Source: Paraspadella gotoi
Lineage: Eukaryota > Chaetognatha
Direction: 5' to 3'
Length of the DNA: 64,000 nucleotides
Assembly: GCA_051294375.1 (NCBI GenBank)
Contig: CM119270.1
Span: forward strand, 3,219,436-3,283,435
Under the pieces are notes generated by a model, which saw nothing but the letters and a program-made list of their open reading frames with translations, was not told where the DNA came from and ran no database searches. Shown here piece by piece: positions 32,681 through 45,440 of this stretch (the stretch's first letter is position 1; each line of letters starts with the position of its first letter). A program made the translations under genes and the position numbers.

Positions 32681-33214
32681 TTTTTCTGCTTTCGACGCAC
32701 AATTTCGGCGTATAAAAAAACGACGAAAAAACGAATCGAGAATTCGAAACGAGAAAGGACGAAAAACCACTGTGCAGTACAAAGACCACTTCAGCCACCT
32801 CTGTGTCGCAACTACTACAATGCTTTTTCTCTTTCTTTTTTTTTTGCATTATTGAAATGATTTCCTTTTTTCTCTCCTTTTATCTTTCCTCAAAAACAAC
32901 AACAAAACAAACTAACAACAACAACAAGAAACAAAAAACAACAACTTTAACGAACAAAAAAACAGCAAAGACAACAACAAAAACGACATCAAACCAAACA
33001 AACCAAACAACAACAACAACAACAGCACAGTAACTACAACAACAAACCAATTCAAATCCTCTCGTCTTTTTCGTCGGAAAGTGAAAAGTCTCTCCCAGCG
33101 TCTTCACGCTTCTCTTCTCGTTCACGCCCTCCCCCCCGCCCCCCCCCCCCGCTTCCCCCCTTTTCGCCTCGCTTTTCCCCGTGACCTTTGAACCCGTGAC
33201 CCCGCGAGTATTTG

Positions 33215-33252
<38 letters not shown>

Positions 33253-33824
33253 TTCTTCTTTTTTTCTTCTTCTTCGTCGTCGTCTTAGTCGTCCTCTTCT
33301 CGTCGTCGTCCTTTCCTCTTCGTCGTTGTCGTCGTCTTACTACGTCTTCTTCTTCTCGTCGTCGTTGACTTAAAAAACCCGGAATCTCTTTTTCTTCGAG
33401 AAAAAAAAAGGAAGAGAAAAAAATTATTTTCTTTTCCTTGAGACTGAGTTGTGTCTCGTCTAAGAGTTTTGGTTTCGGACATCAATTCCTTCTTTTTTAC
33501 CTTTTTTATTCCTTCCATTTTATTTCTCAACTAAATCTTCCTGTTAATCTTTATTTGTTATCCTTTTTGCTTATTATTGTTTATTATTTCTTACAGTATT
33601 TTTTTTTGGCAGGATTTAAAAATATAACACGGTTTTTATCGACTATTGTTTCAAACAAAATTTTATTTCGCTATTAAAATTCATTTTTTTAATATTATTT
33701 TTTTTCAAATATGCATTTTCGTAAACATAGTCATAGGGACGACGAGCTCGAAAAGATGAGTTTGATTATCATAAAGAAAACTTTCATCGATACAATCGAG
33801 TATTGCTTTAAACCTCCAAATTCT

Positions 33825-34219
33825 TCAATCGACGGGCCCTTCGAAAGTCCGAATCCTCCAGCGAACCACGGCCGACCTTCACGATTTCGTCGAGCCTATC
33901 TACGTCACGCACGACAACTTCGTCTCGAGTGAGACGACATCCGTTCTTTGCTGTATTCGCTCTGTCGTTGAGAGTCTCTCTGCTATCGGCCGACGCAGCT
34001 GCCGAAGCCTACGTCCTCCGACGACCGCAGGAGCCTCGATCTCGCAAACGGCAGCATTCTTCGTCGTCCAAATATGAGGCGTCGTCGTCAACTCTTCGTA
34101 ACGGATCGCGAGGAGATTTCCCTCGAATCTTTTTCGACTTTCTCAGCTCGAGCAGCGTCAACATTGACGTCAAATATAATGGGAAGAAGACGACGTAAAC
34201 GACACGGTTCCGACGGGCG
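33825..34219 (-). CDS. Sulfotransferase-like gene copy 2, exon 4
   Basis: Duplicate of 24,907-25,296 with the same acceptor (CATCCCAG) and stop. Several 1-bp indels move the frame, so no single frame is open, but the NLLAIRYEE and SQRQSEYSKK coding segments are present at nucleotide level. It supports exon boundaries in unit 2. Whether it is a separate gene copy or the other haplotype cannot be settled here. Confidence 0.65.
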
Positions 34220-34476
34220 CTGGGATGGAAAAGTTCGAAGATTGAATTCACTCAATTTATTATATAAATTTAAAATTGAATTACTTAACATATCCAAAAA
34301 TATTTTGAAAATCATGTATAATTATAATTTTAAATATTTAAAAAAAAAACAACAAAATTTGTACTATCTACAAATATATAGAAAAGGAGTGGCAATGAGT
34401 TTTTAAATAACATGATATAAAATGATATATAGAGAAAAAAATGGATGTAATTGTCGCGGACTCGCGACACGCCCAC

Positions 34477-34689
34477 CCTCTCGTCGATCCGTTCGTCGAC
34501 GTCGCCAACGATTTGTCCATTGAAAGTCAATTCGCTCTCGTCCAACCGCGAAGCGACGCTGCCACTCCCTTCGTCCGCCACGAGGCGTCGCAAACCGGAA
34601 ATGGCGAGACGCTGTACGGAGACGCCCATTCGGAAACCCGCAAGAGTCGGGAAATAATCGCCGATGAGGGGAAGCTGCTTGGCGAATCC
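34477..34689 (-). CDS. Sulfotransferase-like gene copy 2, exon 3
   Basis: 213 bp between CCCCCCTCAG and GG-GTGGGC. The first part keeps the frame through GFAKQLPLIGDYFPTLAGFR and RLAISGLRRLVADEG and then shifts. It corrects the frame of the unit 2 copy, which shifts earlier. Confidence 0.65.
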
Positions 34690-34717
34690 CTGAGGGGGGG
34701 CGTGGAGATTGATTGTA

Positions 34718-34783
<66 letters not shown>

Positions 34784-34869
34784 GATGAGAGAGAGAGAAG
34801 AGAGAGAGAGAGACCAACCAACCTGAGCATCAGAGTGAATTTGAGTATGGATCCTGAGCATGAATTAAC

Positions 34870-35358
34870 TGCAGCAGAGGATCCCTGTAGTGAAGAGAAT
34901 CTTCATATCGAAAGGCATCATCTTTTTCTCTCTCATCGCGCTCGGCCAAGAAGCCAAGGGAGCCGACGGCAACTTGATGGCGACGATATCGACGCCCCGC
35001 TCGCCTGGTAGAGGGCTTGACGACGAAGAGGAGCACGTGACGGAAGAGAAGCGCGTGGGAGGCGTCGGCGACAGTCATGGCGGCCAAATTGACGAAAGGC
35101 GAAGGTTCGCTGATCGCCTCGCAGCCGGAATATCCTCGAAGTGCTGCAGCGTGAGGGTGCTTGCCGCTGCGGGCGAATGCAGCCGATGAGAACGACCTTC
35201 TTGGCGACATGGGCTTGGCCTTTGGAGGAGCGAAGGTGGACGATCTCTTCGGTGGCGATTCGCGGAAGAGGTGAGAGGAAGGACGCCGAATTCGACGGGC
35301 CTGTTCCACGAGAGAGATGAAGGAAAAGGGACCACGCTCGAGCTGTAGACTTCGACGC
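34870..35358 (-). CDS. Sulfotransferase-like gene copy 2, exon 2
   Basis: Duplicate of 25,934-26,423. Indels split the frame (for example near the P-loop, where one frame has VVLIG-like sequence and another GSTLTLQHFEDI), but the coding words for RSGSTL and SEPSPFVNLAAM are recognisable. The YRDP region has one base fewer than unit 2 and TTAATTC where unit 2 has TGAATTC. Confidence 0.65.
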
Positions 35359-35399
35359 CTTTTGAAATTTGGAATCGGAAGGTGAAAAGATTGTAGTGA

Positions 35400-35580
35400 A
35401 TCAATTGCGGCATGTTCACCCGGATATAAACATGATAACTTCAGTTGTAATCGGTGGCTCATTGAGTCATCGATACATGACCATGAGGTACGGGGAATTG
35501 ATCCCCAATTGTACCAAGATCGATCCCCATTGGTACCGAGATAGATCCCAATTGTACGAGATCGATCCCCAATAGTACCT
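35400..35580. repeat. 24-25-bp VNTR in intron 1 (unit 3)
   Basis: Units of GATCGATCCCCAATTGTACC with variants. About four copies here against two at 26,545-26,600. It is followed by dispersed repeat R2 (35,577-35,658). Confidence 0.65.
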
Positions 35581-35703
35581 ACCCAGCGGGAGGCGTGAAG
35601 ACGGGCATAAAAAACCCTCAAGCCTGGTTCCAAGCCCAGGACCCGGTCCATTGCTGACGAGGGCCTTATCCGCAGGATTCCCGACCCTCAGTCTTGCACT
35701 CAC

Positions 35704-36030
35704 CCTTCCTCGTTCGGACGAAAACGGCGCCTTTTTCGGACAGATGCAGCAGGTGCACTCGGGATCCTTCCCACGCGAAATCCGCGCGTCCTCGAATCTC
35801 GCGTGGAGTGGATGACTTTCTCGAAGGCGTCGCCGGGTCCGCAGGCGGAGATTGTGTCGCCACAGGATGCGGCGTACTTCGATGGCTCGGCTGCGCGGAG
35901 GCTGCTGCGGCTGGGGCGGAGAAGGCTGTCGTCAATCGACGCCACCAGTTGAAGAGATGGAGTAGAGAAGAAAGACGAGAAGTGGAACCAGAATTGGAAA
36001 CGGTCGACCAAGAATTGACTCCCGCGCCAT
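35704..36030 (-). CDS. Sulfotransferase-like gene copy 2, exon 1
   Basis: ATG at 36,028-36,030 and donor GG-GTGAGT as in unit 2. The hydrophobic anchor and LLHLSEKGAVFVRTRKG are recognisable, but indels break the frame after the anchor and again in the Ala-rich stem. In nucleotide sequence it agrees with 26,727-27,057 over its whole length. Confidence 0.65.
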
Positions 36031-38130
36031 TTTTGCGTATTGAATCAAGTTCCAAGGTCTGGTACAGGTAGCTAGCTTGCGGACGTTCGGAGAGTTTGGG
36101 AAAAAAAATTGAATGAGTGAATCTAGAAAGAATTATCGTTTTTTAGGTTTATAGTGGGTTAAATAACATTCTTATCTCTTATCTTAATATTAATTTTAAA
36201 GCGAAGAGAGAGAGAGAGAGGAGAGATGAGAGAGAGATAGAGAGAGAGAAGACGAGAGAGAGAGAGAAGAGAGAGAGAGAAAGAAGAAGATGAGAGAAGA
36301 GAGAGAGAGATGAGAGAGAAAAAGAGAGAGAGATTGATGAGAGAGGAGGAAAAAGAGAGAGAGAGAGAGTCTGTAAGCTTTGTCTCGTAAATAATTTTTC
36401 CACCTGGTATTTGATTCTAGCTGATAATATGAGAAAAAGTACGAGAAAAGTTTATAATTAAAATCTAACGTAAAAATAAAAAGATAAAAAACATGAGTAA
36501 TTAAACATAATTAAATAATTTCTTATAGTTACTTTTTTCAGATTAATTTCATATTAAATTAGTTTTGTTCTTTGCCTCTCCGACATTTTGTTCTTTGGGT
36601 TCAAATCACGTTTCCTTTGTTGACGTCGAATCTACTTTGTTCTTTTGTTCTTTTTCTTCTTCTCCTCTCCTCCTCCTCCTCCTCCTCCTTCTCCTCCTCC
36701 TCCATCCATCCATCGATAATGGCATCAGATTTCCCAGCGTCTTCCTTCAGACGAATTCGATTCGCCTTCGATTCTCAAACTCGGTTTTTTTTCCGTCGTC
36801 GCTTAAACTAATTTGCATAAAAACGTTTTTCCTTTTAACTTGTTTGTATTTCTAATGTTTATGACTGCATCATCTCCTAACTATTGTCTTGTCTTTTCTT
36901 TTCTTTTCTTTCCTTCTCTTCTCTTCTCTTATCCTTCCAACTCTTTTCTTATTTTCTCTTCTCTTTTCTTCTCCTCTTTTTTCTAACTTTCTCTTCTCTT
37001 CTCTTCTCTTCTCTTTCTTCTCTTTCCTTCTTCGTTATCCTTTCCAACTCTTTTCTTATTTCTCCTCTCTTTCTTCTCCTCTTTCTCTACTTTTTCTCTT
37101 TCTTATCTTCTCTTATCCTTACAACTTCTTTCTTATTTTCTCTTCTCTTTTCTTCTCCTTTTCTCTACTTTTCTGCTTCTCTTCTCTTCTCTTCTCTTCT
37201 CTTCTCTTATCCTTCCAACTCTTTTCTTATTTCTTTTCTCTTTTCTTCTCCTCTTTCTATTCTCTTTTCTTTTCTTTTCTTTTCTTTCTTTTCTTATTTT
37301 CTCTTTCTCTTTTCTCTACTTTTCCCTTCTTCCTTTATTCAACAAAACTACTCTTCTCCACCATACTCATATTTTCAACGTGTTTATTCTTTTTTCAAAA
37401 AAATTAGTTTTCAATGCAAATATATTAAACAATAACTTTGAAGACATTTTCCGCGCCGCGTGATCTCCAACTTTCGAAAACATTCAAGACCGGATCTAAC
37501 TCTTTTTTTTCGGCGCCGGAATCTCTCCCTAACGACGCCGACCGACTTCCCCAACGTCGCGCCCTCTACCCCGAACGGGCGTCAAACTCGGCGCAGCTCC
37601 TGCCCGTCACGCCCCTACCCCCGAACGGAGTCAAATTCCCGATGCGGCGTCGTCGCCATTCATCTCCGTCGAACGTCGGCGTCGTCGTCAGAACCTCATC
37701 AGAATTGCGTCGGCGCTTAATTGAATTACATGCCTCGCGATCCGCACGAGGGGCGCGCGCGAGAGAGAGAAGGGAAAGAGGAGCATTTAAAGGGGGCGCT
37801 CGTGAAGGGGAGGCGCTTTTCAGCTTGAGAGGGTCGGGCCAATAGAGGGAGGGTAAGGGACTAAGGGGTAATGGAAATAAAAGCGAATGGGTCAAATATT
37901 AGAAAAGGAAAAATAATTCTTGCGAATTTACGAACGGAAGTTGAAAGAGAAGAGGGAGAACAAAACAATCGGGCGACCTCAGCGAAAAGAAAAGTGAAAG
38001 GAGATTAGCGAAATAATAATCGTTAGTTTAAAAGAAAACAAGAAAGAAAAAAAAAAAACAACTAAAGACAAAACAAGAGAAAACAAGGCCATCTTCGTTC
38101 GACGCTCGACGCAATTTTTTGATTCTACGA

Positions 38131-38165
<35 letters not shown>

Positions 38166-38884
38166 GATTCATGAAAATTTTTTCGATGCTCCGAAATTTT
38201 TTTTTCCCTGGAATTTATTCTTCCCTTCTCACGTCGGGAACCGTGATGCGAAACGTGACAGCGAGATTGGAAACGTAACAGCGGAATAGGGCGGTATAAC
38301 GTTTCAGCGGACGTTAGGGGAATCAGTTGCGACAAGTCTCGCCTCGGCGACGCGACGTCACTCTTTTTTTCATCCTTCGCCATTCACGCTTCTTTTTTTT
38401 TTGTCACGGCGAAAAAAAAAGGAAGAGAAGAGAAGTCACGGCTTTATCGACCACTGTGTCGTAAAACGAATAAATTAACGCTCCGACGTTCTAACGAAAT
38501 CGGTAACTAATAATAAACGGAACGCGTTATGCTATAGTTAATTGATAATAAACGAATAAAGAGCCATTTTATAATATATACCGCGGGGAAAATTCTCACC
38601 TCGTACACTCCCCCCCCCTCGCTCGTATTCCGACGCACTCTGAGCATGGAAAACCGTACTAACGTTCGCACATCGTCTTTGCACGTGGCACGAAATTGAG
38701 AGAGAGAGAGAGAGAGAAGAGAGAGAGAGTAGAGAGAGAAGAAGAAACGAGGAGAGAGAGAGAGAGAGAGAGAAGAGAGAGCAGAAGAGAGAAGAGAGAG
38801 AGAGAGGAGAGAGAGGAGAGAGAGAGAGAGAGAGATGAAGAGAATAGGAATGGAGAAAAAAACATCGTCGGTCGTGTCGAGAAA
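36031..38884. other. Intergenic region of unit 3, collinear with 27,058-29,807
   Basis: Contains the GA tract (36,203-36,370), pyrimidine minisatellite (36,890-37,330), GC-rich block with repeated TACCCCCGAACGG-type motif (37,450-37,800), a 31-A run (38,131-38,161) and a GA tract (38,698-38,835). The last part (38,513-38,840) fills the 317-N gap of unit 2 (29,449-29,765). Confidence 0.7.
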
Positions 38885-38990
38885 GCGTTGCCTAGCGACG
38901 GGCGCGTTGCCTAGCGACCCGCGTCTTCCCTAGAACGGCAGCGTCTCGCGGCGACGCGTTGCAAGTAACCGCGTCGTCTAAAAGCGACCC
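38885..38990 (+). promoter_or_regulatory. Tandem X-box-like array (unit 3)
   Basis: Same order of GTTGCCTAGCGAC-type units as 29,808-29,912, with a few single-base differences; the fifth unit reads GTTGCAAGTAACC. Its preservation in both copies supports the sites as real sequence. Confidence 0.5.
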
Positions 38991-39024
38991 TACGACGCCT
39001 GGCCACCCCCCTTTTTTGTTTATT

Positions 39025-39125
39025 ATGGTTTTGGCGAACAGGAATTCGGATTCACGAAGTCAATCGCAATTGGATCTGAGAAGAATGGCCAACATGGTCA
39101 CCAACGTCGGGGCACGAAACGCTGG
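39025..39125 (+). CDS. Candidate first coding exon (unit 3)
   Basis: Same as 29,947-30,049: ATG, frame MVLANRNSDSRSQSQLDLRR, MANMVTNV, donor GG-GTGAGT. The GGGGGAAACG of unit 2 is GGGGCACG here. Product unknown. Confidence 0.45.
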
Positions 39126-39315
39126 GTGAGTTCATCGATGGGTCAGTTCAGTTATGGGCCAGGGTTTCGGGTATTCAGTTTTTTGTCCGAGTGTAGTTTA
39201 TATGACAGCGTGAGTATGTCAGATTACGACTGTGAGAGTTTGAGTATGTAAAAGTATTTTTGTTTCGAAAGGTCGCCAGGTTTACTGGGAAGAGCGGTGT
39301 GTGAGAAGAGTAGAG

Positions 39316-39351
<36 letters not shown>

Positions 39352-40179
39352 AGAGAGAGAGAGGAGATGAGAAGAGAGAGAGAGATCCTTAAATATTAAA
39401 ATGTATCCCACGAAAAAAAAAGCCAAAACAAAATACAGAAAACCATTCGTATTCTCTTTCAAAAATCACTTTCAAGAAATCTTCAAATATGTAAACATTT
39501 ATATTCGTTTCGCGAGAAATTTCAATTTGTTATTCCTTTTCCATGTTTTGTTTATCTTGTCAAAAATCGTTTCTCAACTTTTTTTTTGTCTGTCATTTTT
39601 TAAATTTATTTATTTTTTTGGGCCATTTTCTCAATTTTTGAAGTTTTTCGTTTTGAAAAACGACTCGATTATTTACATTAAGTTACATTATTGACACAAC
39701 CAATTTGACTAATAACCATTGCGTTAAATTTGAACGATCCCATGTTTTTCTTATGTTAACCTACTGTATTTATTTTTGTTAACTTATGATTATAAAAAAA
39801 ATTATTTGTTTTACTATTCAATATTTATAGATTTATAACATACTACTTTCTACTACTTAGCCATCTTCTCTATTTTGCCTTCTCGTTTTAGTTCCTTGTT
39901 AACCATCTTCCTTCCTACGACTCTTATTAAAAAAAAAGATTTACCTACTTCCACCTGCCTTCAACTCCGTTAGTTTTTACCATCTTCCCTCCTTCAGACT
40001 ACTTATTTTTACATCTTCTTCATTTCAGTTCCATTATTTTTTTCCAATCTTTTCCGCAACTTGACTGACGCGAAAAAAAAAAACCTTTTTCAACAAAGCT
40101 TTTGGTTTTTACTGAGAAAAAAATTAAGAAAATCCTCAATACGAAAACGGAAATTCGGGATACCACTAAAAAGAGAAAG

Positions 40180-40184
<5 letters not shown>

Positions 40185-40259
<75 letters not shown>
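40185..40259. repeat. (CT)n microsatellite, perfect
   Basis: About 75 bp of uninterrupted CT. It marks the end of the segment shared with unit 2; unit 2 is cut by a contig end just before this point (31,080). Confidence 0.95.
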
Positions 40260-40262
<3 letters not shown>

Positions 40263-42090
40263 CTCATGCGCTCTCGTGTTTCATCACTCAGACCCACAAA
40301 GCTCCCGTCAGAAAATAAACGCTGGCGAGGGAAAAAGTAATATTTTTTTTTTGCTTTTTCGTTTTTCGTGCCTTTTTAAAGGTATAAAAAAGCATTTTAG
40401 GTATGAAACGACCGTTGAAAAAAAAACAACTTTTTTTAAATTATAAAAGCAAAACGAGAAAAACTAACGCGAAAACACATAATAAAAAAGGCAATAAAAT
40501 TTAATATTTAATTAACGAAGTCGCTGACCGGAACTTCGCGCCTCCGCACATCGATTACACGAGGATCTGATTGGCTGAATTTTCATCCAATCAAACTATC
40601 CCGAGTTTTACCCGGTCTTTTTTTTTCATTCGTCATTTCATTCTATCTCCTGTCCTTTTCACTATCTTTCTTTCTTCATTAAAAAAAAAAAAAACTCTTC
40701 AAAGCCCACAGCAACTCACCGCCACACTCACTCACAACCACCACATAAAAAAAAGGAAGGAAAAAAAAAGGTTTCCTCTTCTACGAAATTCTTCTGCCCT
40801 TTCGCGTATTGAAGAGATATAATATAAATCCTACGACCAATATCGCGCTTCCGACCCCCCACTCTCCCACCCCCACACCTCTCCTCCCCCACAAATTTCC
40901 CAAAAATTCTTAAACCCAACCTACCCCCTCAAACAACACTCGTGCAGATAACAAGAATGACCGACTTGCGCCAAGTGAAATAATCCATTAGCGCCATTAA
41001 TTCTTACCTACGATTTCCGTCCTATGATTTTTTCTTTTTTTCTTTTTAACGCGACATGAATGAAAGAGTAACGGAGGTAAGAGGAAAGAGCCCCCGGAAT
41101 AAGAATTAAGCGCAGCAACTAGGGGACACGGACTTCAGGAGGTAAGGGGAGGCCCGTGGGAGGCCTCGGGCTGTGAAGGAGCTCTGATGGAGACGCACCG
41201 CCACGTGTCGGTTGCGCGTGGCCCCGATTAACGGGGTGGTCATATGACAATTCCCGGATGCGGTGTATGGCAGGGTAGGTGAAAATGTGCTAACTACGCA
41301 GCTTTGCCTCTGACTATATCAAGATGTGCAGTTAGTGATATACATCCACCACCCTCTGTCTAGCGACACGAAACATCTTGTATATCTTATTTTTACTTTT
41401 TTTTATTTAATTCTATGTCTATGTCATCTCTTCTATCTTATATATGATGCCAAAAATAGTAGTGCCAGTGCTCTAGAATGTATTAGTAAAAGTCAGGCAG
41501 GAATAGAACACGTGGACGATACAAAGAAAGAAAAACAAAAGACCGGGTACTAGTACAAAACTCATGCCAGAGATTTCAGTCTGCACTCAGGACACAAAAT
41601 GTGAAGGCTAATCAGTCAGAATAGAGATCAATAGCGTCTGTTGTTATCCAGATTGTGCAGGAGGCGGTTCCGATCGATCCGGATGTAACAGCAACTTCAA
41701 GAAAACTTTTATAGACTGTGAGTCTTCAAAGGCTTAAGTTGCTATGCCTTATGTAAGAGTGTACATGTAGATGTATTTCCTCTCTACAACGTTAAAGCCA
41801 GTCATATGTTACATCTCTATGTTAAGCATTCTTTTGTACTTATCATATAAAAATGTGGTTTTAGTGGTATAACGAGTAATAACAGTCTCGAAATGCACTT
41901 CATGATACAATTGCGCGAATAAATAAACATATCTCAAAATAGATTCTTTTTTAAATACAACTCTTATAAATATATTTAGTCCTCTCTTGCGTGAGAATAT
42001 ACAGACGCGCAGCATGAAAGCGAAAGGCCTCAAAAAAAAAAATTTACGAGTGGATTTTACGTCACCTCGCATGCGAGCTGCAGCCGCGAT
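40260..42090. other. Mostly non-coding region upstream of a terminal exon
   Basis: Holds two CCAAT boxes in opposite orientation 18 bp apart (GATTGGCTG and CATCCAATCA at 40,568-40,596), a GC-rich patch (41,085-41,270) without a recognisable frame, and AT-rich sequence. Some of it should be intron of the gene ending at 42,202. I could not place further exons. Confidence 0.4.
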
Positions 42091-42097
42091 CTTTCAG

Positions 42098-42202
42098 ATT
42101 CGGAGACGGGAGCGCACCAACTCGAGCGCCGAGGATCTGATAGAACGGCGCATGATCGTCGAGGAGATGCTGCCGAGACGGACGATCAAGACCACCAGAT
42201 GA
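42098..42202 (+). CDS. Terminal coding exon, unknown basic protein
   Basis: Acceptor GCGATCTTTCAG, then 34 codons and TGA, phase 0: begins IRRRERTNSSAEDLIERRM, continues IVEEMLPRRTIKTTR. AATAAA lies at 42,228-42,233, 26 bp after the stop. Codons are GC-rich at third positions in an AT-rich background, as in the other exons. The peptide is charged, probably helical, and has a basic RRRERTNSS stretch that could be a kinase site. The frame is also open upstream to 41,987, so a longer unspliced exon is possible. Family not recognised. Confidence 0.5.
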   Translation: MRRRERTNSSAEDLIERRMIVEEMLPRRTIKTTR

Positions 42203-42227
42203 CCAGCATCAAATGACACGTTTTTTC

Positions 42228-42233
42228 AATAAA
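42228..42233 (+). terminator. Polyadenylation signal AATAAA
   Basis: Canonical hexamer 26 bp past the stop codon of the terminal exon, within TTTTTTCAATAAAATCG. The 3-prime UTR would be short. Confidence 0.5.
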
Positions 42234-42239
42234 ATCGAA

Positions 42240-44649
42240 GAAAGTGGAGACCGATGGAAAGAGAATGTAAGCTATAAAGGTGCAATAAAGCAAATGAAAT
42301 AGTGACTAATATTTATTTACAACCATATAGAATTGTGATTGACGACCCGTACGCTAGATTGACGCAAAGAGACATGCAATCCGGATAGTAGAAGAGTCCA
42401 CAACGAAGCAGACCTAGATTGATAAAGAGAAGGATAGAAATGAAAGGAAATGAAGTTAGAGGTTCGGATGGAGGTAATGATGGACTCTAATACTCATAAT
42501 TATCAGTTGAGTATCCAGGAATTTTCCAAAATCTTTGGCCTCGTCAAGCTTAAAGGCTTGCAGACGCTAAAATAAAATTCAGATTTGAAAATTAGATTTT
42601 GTTTGGGGCATTTAGCTATGCTGCTTCTTGACGATTGCCAGAAGAAACTTTTCAAAGTTTTTACTTCTACTTTTATACATGTATAATTATGCGTATTTTT
42701 ACCTTAACCTAAACTTTCTATTTATCTTTTCCACTGTTGAATACACACACAATCCTTTGGTTGATACAAATGTTTCTTTTTTACCCTCTTATCTGACATC
42801 TGTATTTTTTCATCCAGTTTCAAAGTGCCCCGGAACAAAAGCCTTCGAGGCGAAATAACTAAAATATATGGTAATTCCAAATGAAGAACTGCTGTGATAT
42901 ATAGGTAGAAAAAAATAGATAAAATAAATCCGGAGGGTTTTGAAGGAGGGACGATTGGTAAAAATTAGAACCGCTCAACTGAAAAAGCATTTTCCTGAAG
43001 AGGGAAGATGGTAAAAATAACCGGCCAGTTAATCCAATCAGGACAGAGAAGAAGATATAGTTACGTACGAGAGTCTTGGCACACATTAATCACGAGTGAG
43101 AGAAAGCAAAACATGAGGATATGCTATGCTCATACTTTTACCAAAAAAACCAAAAAAATTCTCTTATTAGTGGAAGCTAGAATTATAGCATACTTTGTCT
43201 AAAATCTTATAGGTATATAATATGTACTCCTCTCCNNNNNNNNNNNNNNNNNNNNNNNNNAAAAAAAAGACATAAAATGAAAGAAAAAAGAATAAAAGAA
43301 GTGAAGAAAAAAAAAGAAAGAAAGAGAAATTAAGACGGAAAAACGAAAGAGAGAGAAAATAAAAATATAAAAGAAAAAAGAGAAAAAAAAAAGAAAGAAG
43401 AAAAGAAACGCATTTAGGGAGAAAACCAGAAATAGAAAAAAGATCGAAATAAAGAAAGACATAAAAAAAAGAACAAAGGGGAAAAAAGAACAACAAAGAA
43501 CAATATATGAGTCGCTTAACTTTTACAATAACGTGTAAATGACTTTGCCGCGAACGAAAAACCTTCTCACGAAAATTCCTCATCCTACTAAAAAAAATCA
43601 CAAAACGAAAACGAACGTCACTAAATTTTATTTTCAAGATAGTCAGTCAGTCAGTCTCTTAGAATTCAGCTTCAAAAATTTCCCCCTCGAGGTGGCGCGC
43701 GGAAGCAGAAAAGAGGAAAGAGAGAGGAAAAAAAAGTTTTCTTTTCTCGATCGGTTTATTTTTCCGGATGATCGGCTTAAACTTTCCATATATTCAAAGG
43801 TAAATGGTTCCTTTTTTTTTAACATGCCATTGAGTCGTGACTTTTTCTTTGCGTTAACAGTAAGTCTTTACTTTTGCCTTGCCATTGAGCACTTACCCTC
43901 GCTTTGCCTCCTAATTTTACGGAAATAGTGGTAGCTCTTTCTCTGTGTTACCATGAAGTCTTTAAACGAAGTATCGTCTTTGGACTTCAGTCTCAAGTCT
44001 TACTTTGGAAAGTCGTTTACCTACTAGGCTACTACTCTTTCTTCCCCATGCCATTGCGTTTTGTATCTCACTTTGTTTTGCGATTGAGTTGCTCCTAATA
44101 CTTTTCTTTTTTCTTTAGTTTCGGCCATGCCAGGGTTGTTTATCCACGCTTTTCACCAACGCCTTCCATCGGTGACCTGAGAATCCACGGATTCCATGAT
44201 CTCTCTCCTTCGATGCCATTCCATGTCGTTTCATGTCATTCCATACAATTCCATGCGATTTATTTCTCTCTCACTTGAGTGGCCATAGAGCCGTTACTCT
44301 CCGATCGATTTTGTTGAAAGCCCGATTATAAATAGATTCAGTGATTGATTGATTGATTGGTTCTTTATTCTAACGAGGAACGTCCATTTCCAGATTATCA
44401 TCCGTCTCCCTGACAATTCCACGAATGACATCGATCACTAACGGTTCACTTTAGGGTTTTCATTCTACATTATTTTTCATCGAATATCTTTTTTTCTTTT
44501 TTTTTTCTTTTCTTTTGTCGACCTTGACTTGAGTTCTTCTCTTTATTTCGACCCTTTTTCCCATTTTTATCTTCTTTTGCTTCTTCGTATTTTTTCTTTT
44601 TTTTTCCCTACGTTCCATTTGTCTGTCTATTATCTCTCTCTCCTCTCTC

Positions 44650-44722
<73 letters not shown>

Positions 44723-45109
44723 TATCGATTCTCTCCCGTCAACATTTCTTACACTTTTGAGTCTTTCATTTTTTTTCCCTCGGAATCCATTTCGGCATTC
44801 GCCCTTCTTTTATATTTTTACTCTTTTTCTTTATTTCCCTTTGATTTTCTTTTTCTTTTTTCTTTCTTTCTTCTTTTTTTCTTTCTTTCTTTTTCTTTCT
44901 TTTTCTTTTCTTCTTTTTTCTTCTTCTTCTTTCTTTCTGTTCTTTTCTTTCTTTTTTCTTTCTTTATTTCTTTTTTACTCCATATCTCCTCTTAGCCTTT
45001 CCCGCTCAAACTTCCTTATTATTTCCCTGGTTGCCCTCCTTTATTCTTTCTTTTCTTCTTTTCTTTCTTCTTTCTTTCTTTCTTTCTTCTTTCTTTCTTT
45101 CTTTCTTCT

Positions 45110-45152
<43 letters not shown>

Positions 45153-45249
45153 ATTTTCCCCAGTTGCCCTTTTTGCCAGCTTCATCTCTTTTTCCTTCTT
45201 TTAACCTTCCCGTCTAACCCCTCCAAGAGCATCTCTCTCTCTCTCTCTA

Positions 45250-45313
<64 letters not shown>

Positions 45314-45409
45314 TCTCTTCCCTTCTTTCCATCCGTGTTATTTTTACTCCTTCCTCTCCGCGCTCTGGCTTCGGTTCATAAACAGTAAAAACAACCGCCG
45401 CAGTGGACC

Positions 45410-45440
<31 letters not shown>

